From: a virus
DNA: 31,624 nucleotides
Virus record (IMG/VR): IMGVR_UViG_3300025276_000124
Coordinates: 1-31,624 of that record
Strand: one strand, 5' to 3'
In this document: positions 21,891 to 30,371 of the stretch, piece after piece
Layout: each line of letters opens with the position of its first letter
Numbering within the stretch: position 1 is the first letter of the stretch
Notes under the pieces: generated by a model
The model's database searches: none
The model's input: the letters and a program-made list of their open reading frames with translations, nothing else
Told to the model about the DNA's origin: nothing
Translations under genes and position numbers: made by a program

Positions 21891-23036
21891 ATGGCATTAT
21901 GGGGAACAGTAGATACTTTGGCAGCAACGCCGAATGTATATACAAAAACGACAATTTTTGATGCAACAAGCACCGCAGTGGTAATTGCCGCATCAAATAC
22001 AATTAAACTAACAGCACACGGTTACTTAACAGGTGATGCAGTTGTATATAACGATGCAGGTGGAACCGTTATCGGTGGCTTGACAGATGCGGGTACCGTA
22101 TTCGTTAACCGAGTCGATGGCGACACTATTAAGTTATACACAACTAAAGCACATGCGGTAACTGGCCATGCATCAAACGGACTGAAAAGTATTAGTGGTG
22201 TCGGTGTAGGTGCAGGACATAACTTTGTTAAAGTGCCAGATGATTTGTACTTCGTTGATACAACGGAAGCAACTCAAGCGGCTAACACAGTTAAGGGAAT
22301 GAAAACTCCTGGTTGGAACAGGTACTCTACTAAGACAGTACCAGCAACAGTATTATCTTTTGATTCTACTGCTGTATCTCTAACCGATAACGTTGTTTTC
22401 GTTGGTAATCAACAAGTACTAATTAACGGCACATCAGTGGTTTACTCTAGAGGCGGTCAAACAATCGTAACTGGTTTAACAGACAACGCCGCAGTGTTTG
22501 TACATAACGTTGGTGCTGGCATGATTAAGCTATACGATACAGGCGCACGAGCTATTACTGGTGGAGCAACAGGTCTTAAGAACTTATCTGTCGTAGGTGT
22601 AGGATCACACACGCTTACAGCTTCAGACTCAGTAGTACGTGACGTTGTTGAATCAATTGTACCAATGAAGGTATCAGCCGCAACTGCTGGCGATGTCGGT
22701 GTTGACGGTACAGATGATGCATTGTTGTATGATAGAACAGTCAAAATTACAACTCAGCCTACGCAAGCTTCAGCAACAGTTAACTTAGCTGGCGATGCTA
22801 ACATCGTTCTAGCTGTAGTTGCTACAGCACTACCTGGTAACACAGGACTAGCGTATCAGTGGCAAGAAGATGGCTCGAACATCTCTGCAAGTGGTATTTA
22901 CACCAACGTAACAACTGCTACTATGACTATCACTGGAACCACTAATAACTTAGCTGGTAAAGTGTATCGTTGTGTAGTAAGTGCTACAGCGGCAGTCGAT
23001 CTAGCTTCTAGCGGCGTAACAGCAACACAGTCTTAA
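21891..23036 (+). CDS. Virion decoration/fibre-like protein with duplicated domain and Ig domain
   Basis: A 381-residue protein with low charge and many T, V, G and A residues, typical of phage surface proteins. Residues ~36-111 and ~166-241 are an internal duplication: each holds a VVY...(I/V)xGLT stretch, then (T/M)IKLY and A(V/I)TG, then a VGVG segment before H. The C-terminal ~100 residues form an Ig-like domain, with AYQWQEDGSNIS carrying the core tryptophan (W324) and GKVYRCVVSAT the C-terminal YxC strand (C361). Ig domains on phage heads, as in T4 Hoc, are thought to bind surfaces or glycans. It has its own late promoter and is followed by a terminator, so it is a single-gene unit, probably highly expressed. 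Confidence 0.8.
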   Translation: MALWGTVDTLAATPNVYTKTTIFDATSTAVVIAASNTIKLTAHGYLTGDAVVYNDAGGTVIGGLTDAGTVFVNRVDGDTIKLYTTKAHAVTGHASNGLKSISGVGVGAGHNFVKVPDDLYFVDTTEATQAANTVKGMKTPGWNRYSTKTVPATVLSFDSTAVSLTDNVVFVGNQQVLINGTSVVYSRGGQTIVTGLTDNAAVFVHNVGAGMIKLYDTGARAITGGATGLKNLSVVGVGSHTLTASDSVVRDVVESIVPMKVSAATAGDVGVDGTDDALLYDRTVKITTQPTQASATVNLAGDANIVLAVVATALPGNTGLAYQWQEDGSNISASGIYTNVTTATMTITGTTNNLAGKVYRCVVSATAAVDLASSGVTATQS

Positions 23037-23058
23037 TAATAGACTGACTGAAAATATG

Positions 23059-23098
23059 ACGTTGATTGGGGTTTAATCTCTCCAATCAACGTTAATAT
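23059..23098 (+). terminator. Terminator after the decoration protein
   Basis: ACGTTGATTGG (23059-23069) pairs perfectly with CCAATCAACGT (23082-23092) around a 12-base loop and is followed by TAATATTTT. Confidence 0.75.
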
Positions 23099-23104
23099 TT
23101 TAGT

Positions 23105-23137
23105 TATAAATATATTTGAGAGCAGAGACTTGCTCTT
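23105..23137 (+). promoter_or_regulatory. T4-type late promoter followed by a 5' hairpin
   Basis: Exact TATAAATA at 23105-23112, 62 bases before the ATG at 23167. GAGAGCA (23118-23124) and TGCTCTT (23131-23137) can pair around GAGACT, so the predicted mRNA would start almost at a hairpin. Confidence 0.75.
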
Positions 23138-23166
23138 CATTGTATTAAACTAAAGGTGAATAAAAT

Positions 23167-23541
23167 ATGAAACTTGAGGAAGATAGCTTTTTGCTCTATG
23201 CGGCTAAGTATTATGATATACGAATGGCGGCAAGTGCTGACGAATTCTATGACGATCTAAAACGATTTCAACATTTGAAGAGATTGTTTAAAAGGTATGA
23301 GGAAGATGACGATCTTAAGGTAAGATTGATTATCAACCATTTGACGGTAATTTTTAATTGTTTCGGCAAAGAAGCTACACCAATGTTATTCTTCAAACTA
23401 GAAGACTATCATAGATCACTCAAGCCTTTTGTTATTATGTTGGGTTATATGCCTGACCTTATAGAATACGGAACTAACAAAATAATCAGTTCAGAGATAC
23501 CTCTGGACAATCATATTATAAAAGAGTTAAGAGCATTATGA
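23167..23541 (+). CDS. Conserved T4-like phage protein, unknown function
   Basis: A 124-residue protein (MKLEEDSFLLYAAKYYDIRM, then EEFYDDLKRF-type helix DEFYDDLKRFQHLKRLFKRY, then LKVRLIINHLTVIFNCFGKE). I recall close relatives throughout marine T4-like phages, always as a conserved hypothetical near structural or replication genes. It is mostly helical, with no catalytic motif and no membrane segment. It has a late promoter and overlaps the next gene by four bases (ATGA), which suggests the two proteins work together. Confidence 0.8.
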   Translation: MKLEEDSFLLYAAKYYDIRMAASADEFYDDLKRFQHLKRLFKRYEEDDDLKVRLIINHLTVIFNCFGKEATPMLFFKLEDYHRSLKPFVIMLGYMPDLIEYGTNKIISSEIPLDNHIIKELRAL

Positions 23542-24104
23542 TAGTTGACCTATTTTTAGTCTTTCAGTTTATTAAGCGTTTAAGTACTCCGTTCGTGGAA
23601 TGGAAGGCATACAAGCTTGGTATCATTGACGAAAGTGGCAAGCAACTAATCAAACGTACAAAGTTTACTACAAGAGAGCAGAAGGATGCATTCGGCATCT
23701 TTGATATAATGATTATGAAACTCAAGAGATTGCTAGAGAAGGTACCTGGTGGTAAATCCAGAATCGGCTCATATGCGGCTGCCTTATATCTTATCAAAGA
23801 ACATGATGAGATAGTAGATCAAGGAGAAATTCTCACGGAAGAGCAACTTGAGGTTAAACTAAACCTTTACATGGAACAAGTAAGTTCTAAAGACCCACAG
23901 ATGGTCAACCCAGATATGGATGCATTATTCGAAGCTATGTGGGACGAAGATGCACCAGCAAACAGCGCAGGCAGCGGTAACATTGCAGGCATTGGAGTTG
24001 GATCAGACGGAGAACCTGGCAGGCTGCCGAAGTTCCAGAAGAAAAAAAAGAGTAGCGTATTGAAGAGATTCAAAGACACTATTCCAACCACACCTAAAGG
24101 TTAA
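23538..24104 (+). CDS. Conserved phage protein with glycine-rich tail
   Basis: A 188-residue protein coupled to the previous gene. Residues ~1-90 are helical (LVFQFIKRLSTPFVEWKAYK then GIIDESGKQLIKRTKFTTRE and VPGGKSRIGSYAAALYLIKE). After ~125 it becomes a flexible tail, ANSAGSGNIAGIGVGSDGEP, then a basic end KKKKSSVLKRFKDTIP. I recall the NSAG-x-GNIAGIGVG-type tail from T4-like virion-associated proteins. No enzyme motif is seen. Late promoter control and the tail favour a virion or assembly role. Confidence 0.75.
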   Translation: MIVDLFLVFQFIKRLSTPFVEWKAYKLGIIDESGKQLIKRTKFTTREQKDAFGIFDIMIMKLKRLLEKVPGGKSRIGSYAAALYLIKEHDEIVDQGEILTEEQLEVKLNLYMEQVSSKDPQMVNPDMDALFEAMWDEDAPANSAGSGNIAGIGVGSDGEPGRLPKFQKKKKSSVLKRFKDTIPTTPKG

Positions 24105-24112
24105 GTACTAGA

Positions 24113-24577
24113 ATGGCACAAGACGATTTAAACCTAGTCCGTACGGACGTGGAAATACTCAAGAAGGACGTAACCAACATTCAAGGTCTGATGACAAGGT
24201 TGGATTTAGCTATAGATAAAATCGCTGATTCCTCAAATGGCATTGCTTCAATCCTTGCTGTGCATGAAGCTAAACACGTAGCGACTGCCTCAGAAATTAT
24301 TGAACGTACCCGAGTAGAAGAAAAGGCTGTTGATTTACTACACTCTCGTATAACCTCTAAGGAAGTTGAGTGGAAGCAGTTGATGGACGATCAACATGAC
24401 GAACTAATGTTATTCCTCAAAGATCACGATAGTCGTAGCTATGTCGTACTCGATAAGCTGTCTGAGAGAGTCGCATCACTAGAACTCTGGAAATGGGCTG
24501 TAGTTGGCGGTGCTTGGGCTATCGGTGTTATGATCGGTTTCGAGTCTGAGATATTAATGGAGTTTTTGACAAAATAA
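24113..24577 (+). CDS. Coiled-coil protein with C-terminal membrane span
   Basis: A 154-residue protein. Residues ~1-115 have heptad-like spacing (DLNLVRTDVEILKKDVTNIQ and later LDKLSERVASLELWK), consistent with a long coiled coil. Residues ~126-142 (WAVVGGAWAIGVMIGF) form a likely membrane segment. The layout, a cytoplasmic coil tethered by one C-terminal span, resembles conserved proteins of marine T4-like phages whose role is unknown. The coil could scaffold replication at the membrane or act in lysis; nothing in the sequence decides. It lies eight bases after the preceding gene. Confidence 0.7.
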   Translation: MAQDDLNLVRTDVEILKKDVTNIQGLMTRLDLAIDKIADSSNGIASILAVHEAKHVATASEIIERTRVEEKAVDLLHSRITSKEVEWKQLMDDQHDELMLFLKDHDSRSYVVLDKLSERVASLELWKWAVVGGAWAIGVMIGFESEILMEFLTK

Positions 24578-24580
24578 GAC

Positions 24581-24608
24581 TTGACATCCAGCTCCATCCG
24601 TGTATAAT
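24581..24608 (+). promoter_or_regulatory. Sigma70-type early promoter for the primase unit
   Basis: TTGACA (24581-24586), 16-base spacer, TATAAT (24603-24608), just after the previous stop codon. Confidence 0.88.
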
Positions 24609-24643
24609 AGACTTAACAGTTGAATTACTACATCGGAGTTGTT

Positions 24644-25687
24644 ATGAATGTTACAGACTTAAAGTTTACTGGTATCTTATCTACAAGACTTGATAGATTC
24701 GCAGTAAAGGCTAGTGCTCCTTATAGAGCGAACTTCAGATGTCCAATCTGCGGTGATTCCCAAAAGAACAAGACTAAAGCTAGAGGCTGGATTCTAGAGA
24801 AAGAGAATTCGGCCATTTACTATTGCCATAACTGTAACGCATCTCATAGCTTGCGTAACTTTTTGAAATTCTATGACCACAATTTATACAATGAATATAT
24901 AATAGATACAGCGATGGACAGAGAGAAGAAGCGGGAACTATACAGTACCAAACCTGCTCCCATTAAGCCGTTAGATAAGTTGCAGATGAAAGCTCCAAAC
25001 TTTCGTAAGAAGGGCTCACCTCTGCTGAAAATTAAGAAAGTGTCTCAGTTACATCATGACCACTCGGTCAAGATTTATTTGCAGAGACGGCTAATCCCAG
25101 CTTCGGTTCAGTATAAATTATACTATGCTCCTAAGTTTAATGAGTGGGTAAACTCTATCATTCCAGGTAAACTTCCTGTTATGGTTAAAGATAGACCTAG
25201 ACTTATTATGCCCTTTATAGACAAAGGTGGTAATGTATTCGGATTTAATGCTCGTTCACTGGGTAGTGAGCCATTACGCTATATAACTATAATGATTGAT
25301 GATTCTATGCCAAAGATGTTTGGTCTGAATGATGTTGACTTTACGAAGAAGTATTATGTAGTTGAAGGACCTATAGACAGTCTCTTCTTGAACAATGCTG
25401 TTGCTATGGCAGGTGCAGACGGTAATGCAAGTGGACTAAATAACACTGAGAACGCTGTATTCATATTTGACAATGAGCCTCGAAACAAAGAGATCGTTGC
25501 TCGTATGGAGAAGTGTATTGATAAAGGATATAAAGTTTGCATTTGGCCAGAGAAACTACTTGACAATGACATCAATGATATGATATTATCTAATATGAAT
25601 CAAGCTGATTTAGAGTTGATCATAGACAACAACACGTTCCACGGATTGGATGGTAAACTACAACTCAGCTACTGGAGAAAATGTTAA
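24644..25687 (+). CDS. 61: DNA primase, T4 gp61 type
   Basis: A 347-residue primase that makes RNA primers with the gp41-type helicase (6043). The N-terminal zinc ribbon has CPICGDSQKNKTKARGW and YYCHNCNASH, four cysteines in two CxxC pairs. The Toprim catalytic domain has YVVEGPIDSLFL (glutamate motif) and AVFIFDNEP (the DxE-type motif), and a loop MAGADGNASGL. I begin at ATG 24644, with GGAG at 24635-24638; the upstream in-frame ATG at 24620 lies before the ribosome site. Its own early promoter lies upstream, and the next gene overlaps its stop. Confidence 0.95.
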   Translation: MNVTDLKFTGILSTRLDRFAVKASAPYRANFRCPICGDSQKNKTKARGWILEKENSAIYYCHNCNASHSLRNFLKFYDHNLYNEYIIDTAMDREKKRELYSTKPAPIKPLDKLQMKAPNFRKKGSPLLKIKKVSQLHHDHSVKIYLQRRLIPASVQYKLYYAPKFNEWVNSIIPGKLPVMVKDRPRLIMPFIDKGGNVFGFNARSLGSEPLRYITIMIDDSMPKMFGLNDVDFTKKYYVVEGPIDSLFLNNAVAMAGADGNASGLNNTENAVFIFDNEPRNKEIVARMEKCIDKGYKVCIWPEKLLDNDINDMILSNMNQADLELIIDNNTFHGLDGKLQLSYWRKC

Positions 25688-26115
25688 TGAATAAAGAAGA
25701 ATTAGTAAAGAGCCTCGGAAAGAAATTTAAGTATAGATATGATACTGAGCAATATGCGTCAAGAGATGCTTGGTTCATAATGAGAGAAGAGACAGCTAAA
25801 GGTAAGTTAGAAGGTGACTGTGAAGACTTCGCACTTACTCTACTTTGGCACATCTCAGGAGAGAGTTATGTGAAGTTCTGGTGGAACCTCATATCACGTA
25901 AGGCAAAGATATGCTATTGTTATATTGACACAACAGATCGTGGTCATGCTGTGTTGAGATATGATGGCGATCAGTATGCTGACAACATTCAAAAGAAGTT
26001 TGTTAGTAAAAGAGAAATGGAAAACAAAAAATACGTATTCTCAAGATGGATGTTTTTACCTAGCACTGTAGCTATAAAACTTCTCATGGGAAAATTTATT
26101 AAATCTAGATTATAA
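25687..26115 (+). CDS. Transglutaminase-like cysteine peptidase
   Basis: A 142-residue protein of the bacterial transglutaminase-like superfamily. It shows the expected triad in order: Cys in LEGDCEDFALTLLW (C45), His in DRGHAVLRYDG (H87) and Asp in YADNIQKKF (D99). Such folds act as thiol peptidases, amidases or cross-linking enzymes. The C-terminal part contains a basic, partly hydrophobic stretch (WMFLPSTVAIKLLMGKF) that might touch the membrane. The ATG at 25687 overlaps the primase stop (TAATG), with GGAG nine bases before; ATG 25681 is an alternative. It sits between replication and nucleotide genes in an early unit, so host remodelling is a possible role (inference). Confidence 0.85.
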   Translation: MNKEELVKSLGKKFKYRYDTEQYASRDAWFIMREETAKGKLEGDCEDFALTLLWHISGESYVKFWWNLISRKAKICYCYIDTTDRGHAVLRYDGDQYADNIQKKFVSKREMENKKYVFSRWMFLPSTVAIKLLMGKFIKSRL

Positions 26116-26129
26116 GGAAACACTAGAAG

Positions 26130-26810
26130 ATGAAAGCAAAATTGATTGGTCATACACAGCCTGTACCCTACGCTGTCGGTGAAATAGAAGATGGGTTAAA
26201 GAACATAGAGGACCTTATTGCGTACTGTGCTAAGGTATCTAATCCGCAAGGACAGATGAACTTAGCAACTAGCGAGAAGCTACTGAAGTATTTGGTAAAA
26301 CATAAACATTGGAGTCCATTCGAGATGGCATCTGCCACTATTGAAGTAGAGACTACACGTGATATTGCTCGACAGTTTCTACGTCACAGGTCTTTCTCGT
26401 TTCAGGAGTTTTCTCAGCGATACGCTGATCCAGAAGCTATGGATAACTCGTTTGTCATTCGTGAAGCTAGACTACAAGATCCAGTAAACAGACAGAACTC
26501 GATTGAATGCGATGATGATGAGATTTCGAAGATGTGGATAATGAAACAGCAGATGATCATTCATGAATCTAAACTCGCTTACAAGTGGGCTATAGATAAT
26601 GGCATCGCAAAAGAGCAAGCAAGATCAGTCTTACCTGAGGGTAATACAATATCTCGTTTGTACGCTAATGGCACTATTAGATCATGGATTCACTATGTAG
26701 AATTGCGATCTGGACACGGTACCCAAAAAGAACACATGGAACTTGCAAGAGAAATTGGCATGGCAGTGTCACGCATTTTTCCAATGATTAAACAATATAT
26801 CAATAATTAG
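26130..26810 (+). CDS. thyX: FAD-dependent thymidylate synthase ThyX
   Basis: A 226-residue flavin-dependent enzyme that makes dTMP from dUMP with methylene-tetrahydrofolate and NADPH. The ThyX signature is RHRSFSFQEFSQRY (85-98). HKHWSPFEMASATIEVE (58-74) and the C-terminal RSVLPEGNTISRLYANGTIR and RSGHGTQKEHMELAREI also match the family. It replaces the ThyA type found in T4 itself. It follows the peptidase gene by 14 bases and leads into the ribonucleotide reductase genes, making a deoxynucleotide supply block. Confidence 0.96.
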   Translation: MKAKLIGHTQPVPYAVGEIEDGLKNIEDLIAYCAKVSNPQGQMNLATSEKLLKYLVKHKHWSPFEMASATIEVETTRDIARQFLRHRSFSFQEFSQRYADPEAMDNSFVIREARLQDPVNRQNSIECDDDEISKMWIMKQQMIIHESKLAYKWAIDNGIAKEQARSVLPEGNTISRLYANGTIRSWIHYVELRSGHGTQKEHMELAREIGMAVSRIFPMIKQYINN

Positions 26811-26816
26811 GATTTG

Positions 26817-26853
26817 CAGGACTGACTGTCAGGCATGATGGTCCGTCCTGTTT
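26817..26853 (+). terminator. Possible terminator between thyX and nrdA
   Basis: CAGGAC (26817-26822) pairs with GTCCTG (26845-26850), followed by TTT. A three-pair inner stem (26824-26826 with 26841-26843) may extend it after one mismatch. It ends only 26 bases before the nrdA start, so partial read-through is likely. Confidence 0.5.
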
Positions 26854-26875
26854 ATATATGAAACAGGAAGATCAA

Positions 26876-29179
26876 ATGATACAAGTTAATAAGCGAAACG
26901 GCACTAAAGAAACACTCGATATTGAAAAGTTACACAAGGTTGTATTTCACGCATGTGAAGGCATCACTGGTGTTAGCCCTAGTGAAGTGGAGATTAAGAG
27001 TCAAATACAATTCTATAATGGAATGACTTCAAAAGAAATACAGGAAACTCTTATTAAGGCAGCCGCGGATCTTATTAGCGAAGAGACTCCTAACTACCAG
27101 TACGTTGGTGGAAGGCTTATAAACTATTCACTACGTAAAGAAGTATATGGTAGATACACACCATGTCCAGTTATTGAGTTAGTTGAGCGTAATACAACTA
27201 ATGGATTCTATGATGAAGAGTTGATTACAAAATACAACCTTGAAGAGTGGGCAAAGATTGATACCTTCGTTAAGCATGAGAGAGATGAAAATCTTACTTA
27301 TGTGGCTATGGAACAATTACGTGGTAAATATCTAGTACAAAACAGAGTAAGTGGAGATATCTTCGAAACTCCTCAGATGTGTTATATTCTTATAGCATGT
27401 TCTTTGTTTCAAGATTACCCAGTCTATACACGAATGAGTTGGATCAAAGAGTATTATGATGCTATTAGTTTGCATGATATTAGTCTACCCACTCCCGTTA
27501 TGGCAGGTGTAAGAACACCGCAGAGACAGTTTAGTAGTTGTGTTCTTATTGAAACTGATGATAGCCTTGATAGCATCAACGCTACTGCGGCATCTGTGGT
27601 AAAATATGTGAGTCAGAAAGCTGGTATCGGTATCGGTGGTGGTAACATTCGTGCGATTGGTTCTCCCATTCGTAAGGGTGATGCTTTTCACACAGGCATC
27701 ATTCCATTCTATAAGCATTTTCAATCTGCTGTTAAGTCATGTTCACAAGGTGGTGTCCGTGGTGGTGCCGCTACTATCTATTACCCGATCTGGCATCTTG
27801 AAGTTGAAGATATGCTAGTATTGAAGAACAATAAGGGTACAGAAGAAAATCGTGTCCGTCACATGGATTACGGTGTACAGTTCAATAAACTAATGTATGA
27901 GCGTTTGATCAGTGGTGGTGATATCACATTGTTCTCACCTAGTGATGTGCCAGGACTATTCGATGCATTCTTTGTGGATCAAGATAAGTTCCGTGAACTA
28001 TATGAACGTGCAGAACGCAACACACGACTACGTAAGAAGGTTGTCAAAGCAAGTGATCTATTCAGTTCATTCATGGAAGAGCGTAAAAACACTGGTCGTA
28101 TCTATCTACAGAACGTAGACAATGCTAACGATCATGGTAGCTTTATTGCTAGACTAGCACCTATTCGCCAGTCGAACTTATGTGCAGAGATTGATCTACC
28201 CACTAAGCCTCTTAAATCATTAGATGATCCAGAAGGTGAAATCTCATTGTGTACATTGAGTGCTATCAATTGGGGCAATATCAAATCACCCGCAGACTTC
28301 GAACGTGTATGTCGTTTAGCAGTACGTGGACTTGATGCACTGTTAAGCTATCAGAACTATCCTATTCTTGCCGCTCAACTGAGTACAGAAAAGCGTAGAC
28401 CTCTTGGTGTTGGTATTATTAACTTTGCATATTGGCTTGCTAAACATGATCTAACATATCAGAACATCGGTAGTGAAGGATTACAGTTAGTTGATGAGTG
28501 GGCAGAAGCATGGTCATATTACCTAATCAAAGCAAGTGCTGATCTAGCAACTGAATTTGGTGCACCTTCAGGTAACATGGAGACTAAATATGGACATGGC
28601 ATTACGCCTAATCAGACTTATAAGAAAGACCTTGATGAGTTGATTCCACATGTTGAACGTATGGACTGGGTAACATTACGTGAACAGTTAAAGGATACAG
28701 GCATACGTAACAGTACATTGATGGCTCTTATGCCAGCTGAGACTTCAGCACAGATTGCTAACGCCACAAATGGTATTGAGCCACCTCGTTCGCTTATATC
28801 AGTAAAGCAATCTAAGCATGGTGTATTGAAGCAAGTTGTACCAGAGTACAAGCGTTTAAAGAACAAGTATGATCTTCTATGGGAACAAGAGTCACCAGAG
28901 GGATACTTGAAAATCATGGCAGTATTACAAAAATATATCGATCAGGGCATTAGTATCAACACTAGTTATAATCCCATTTTCTTTGAAGATGAGAAGATAC
29001 CTATGAGTACTATGCTACAACACATGTTGATGTTCTACAAGTACGGCGGTAAGCAGTTGTACTATTTCAATACCAATGATGGTCAAGGTGAACTTGATGT
29101 CAGTAAGATGATGGGCGAATTGCCAGAACTAGAGCAGTCGGACATCGATGACGAAGATTGTGAGTCATGCAAGATATAG
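26876..29179 (+). CDS. nrdA: Class Ia ribonucleotide reductase large subunit
   Basis: A 767-residue catalytic subunit that reduces ribonucleoside diphosphates. The N-terminal ATP-cone (VNKRNGTKETLDIEKLHKVV) suggests allosteric control. Active-site residues are present: C222 in RQFSSCVL, N434, C436 and E438 in SNLCAEI, and C459 in ISLCTLS. The radical-transfer tyrosine pair is in KQLYYFN near the end, and the C-terminal DCESCKI supplies the redox pair that glutaredoxin regenerates. I choose ATG 26876, since AGGAAG at 26865-26870 lies five bases before it and MIQVNKRNG is the usual beginning; ATG 26858 adds six residues. No intron or intein is seen. Confidence 0.96.
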   Translation: MIQVNKRNGTKETLDIEKLHKVVFHACEGITGVSPSEVEIKSQIQFYNGMTSKEIQETLIKAAADLISEETPNYQYVGGRLINYSLRKEVYGRYTPCPVIELVERNTTNGFYDEELITKYNLEEWAKIDTFVKHERDENLTYVAMEQLRGKYLVQNRVSGDIFETPQMCYILIACSLFQDYPVYTRMSWIKEYYDAISLHDISLPTPVMAGVRTPQRQFSSCVLIETDDSLDSINATAASVVKYVSQKAGIGIGGGNIRAIGSPIRKGDAFHTGIIPFYKHFQSAVKSCSQGGVRGGAATIYYPIWHLEVEDMLVLKNNKGTEENRVRHMDYGVQFNKLMYERLISGGDITLFSPSDVPGLFDAFFVDQDKFRELYERAERNTRLRKKVVKASDLFSSFMEERKNTGRIYLQNVDNANDHGSFIARLAPIRQSNLCAEIDLPTKPLKSLDDPEGEISLCTLSAINWGNIKSPADFERVCRLAVRGLDALLSYQNYPILAAQLSTEKRRPLGVGIINFAYWLAKHDLTYQNIGSEGLQLVDEWAEAWSYYLIKASADLATEFGAPSGNMETKYGHGITPNQTYKKDLDELIPHVERMDWVTLREQLKDTGIRNSTLMALMPAETSAQIANATNGIEPPRSLISVKQSKHGVLKQVVPEYKRLKNKYDLLWEQESPEGYLKIMAVLQKYIDQGISINTSYNPIFFEDEKIPMSTMLQHMLMFYKYGGKQLYYFNTNDGQGELDVSKMMGELPELEQSDIDDEDCESCKI

Positions 29180-29182
29180 TAC

Positions 29183-29211
29183 TTGACATGTCCTTCGGGG
29201 CATGTTATATT
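29183..29211 (+). promoter_or_regulatory. Sigma70-type promoter for nrdB with a palindromic spacer
   Basis: TTGACA (29183-29188), 17-base spacer, TATATT (29206-29211). The spacer is almost wholly a hairpin: ACATGTCC (29186-29193), TTCG loop, GGGCATGT (29198-29205), one G-T wobble. RNA reading through from nrdA would carry a cUUCGg hairpin here. Confidence 0.75.
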
Positions 29212-29243
29212 AACGAGATAGAACATATTTTAGAGGGATATAG

Positions 29244-30371
29244 ATGAGTGTTTTCGATACTGCTAACAAGGCAGACCACACTAAAGTTTTAGCGTTTTTC
29301 GATCCGACTGGTGGACCTACAATCCAGCGGTACGATACGTTAAAGTATAAAACGTTTGACAAACTGACTGAGAAGCAGTTAGGCTTTTTCTGGCGACCAG
29401 AAGAAGTAGATGTTACACAAGACAGTAAGGACTTTAGAGGACTTACCGAACATGAGCAACACATCTTTACGAGTAATCTAAAGCGACAGATATTACTTGA
29501 TAGTGTTCAAGGTAGAGCGCCAGTTGAGGCATTCTCTCCTATCGTATCTTTACCAGAGATTGAGAACTGGATTCAAACTTGGACGTTCAGTGAAACTATC
29601 CACTCACGTTCTTACACACATATTATTCGTAACGTGTATAGTAATCCTAGTAAAATCTTTGATGAGATGATGGACGTTCAAGAGATTATGGACTGTGCAG
29701 GCGACATCTCTAAGTATTACGATGGTCTAATCACACAGAGCAGTTGGTACAATCTATTAGGTGTAGGCACACATACAGTAAATGGTGAAGAAGTTGTTGT
29801 TGATCTGTATGAATTGAAGAAGCTATTATGGCTTACATTGATGAGCGTTAATATCCTCGAAGGTGTTCGTTTCTATGTATCATTCGCTTGTTCGTGGGCA
29901 TTCGCTGAACTGAAGAAGATGGAAGGCAATGCTAAGATTATCAAACTGATTGCACGAGATGAGAACTTACACTTAGCGTCTACGCAGATGTTACTGAAAG
30001 TCCTTAAGCAAGATGATCCAGACTTTATCAAGATCGCAGAAGAGACTGAGGATGAATGTATCCAGATGTTTATTGACGCAGTAGATCAAGAGAAAGCATG
30101 GGCAGAGTATCTGTTCAAAGATGGTTCAATGATTGGTCTCAACACTGAGTTACTGTCTAACTATATCGAGTTTATCTGTCAACGTAGAATGATGAACGTT
30201 GGTCTTAAGTGTCCATATGCTAAGACAAGTAACCCATTGCCATGGACTGAGAAGTGGATCAGTGGAGCAGAAGTTCAAGTTGCACCGCAAGAAACTGAGA
30301 TCACTAGCTACGTAAGTGGTGGTACTAAACAAGATGTTAGCACTGATACTTTTAAAGGCTTCTCTTTATGA
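29244..30371 (+). CDS. nrdB: Class Ia ribonucleotide reductase small subunit
   Basis: A 375-residue di-iron subunit that generates the tyrosyl radical for NrdA. Ligands and radical site: D86 in ILLDSVQGR, E117 and H120 in FSETIHSRSY, the radical tyrosine Y124 in that segment, and E and H in ARDENLHLAS. The spacing E-x2-H-x3-Y matches the E. coli E115/H118/Y122 set, so it is the tyrosyl-radical type rather than a Mn/Fe variant without tyrosine. GAGGG at 29232-29236 supports the ATG. The end overlaps the glutaredoxin gene (ATGA). Its iron demand is a possible link to iron handling in infected cells. Confidence 0.96.
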   Translation: MSVFDTANKADHTKVLAFFDPTGGPTIQRYDTLKYKTFDKLTEKQLGFFWRPEEVDVTQDSKDFRGLTEHEQHIFTSNLKRQILLDSVQGRAPVEAFSPIVSLPEIENWIQTWTFSETIHSRSYTHIIRNVYSNPSKIFDEMMDVQEIMDCAGDISKYYDGLITQSSWYNLLGVGTHTVNGEEVVVDLYELKKLLWLTLMSVNILEGVRFYVSFACSWAFAELKKMEGNAKIIKLIARDENLHLASTQMLLKVLKQDDPDFIKIAEETEDECIQMFIDAVDQEKAWAEYLFKDGSMIGLNTELLSNYIEFICQRRMMNVGLKCPYAKTSNPLPWTEKWISGAEVQVAPQETEITSYVSGGTKQDVSTDTFKGFSL

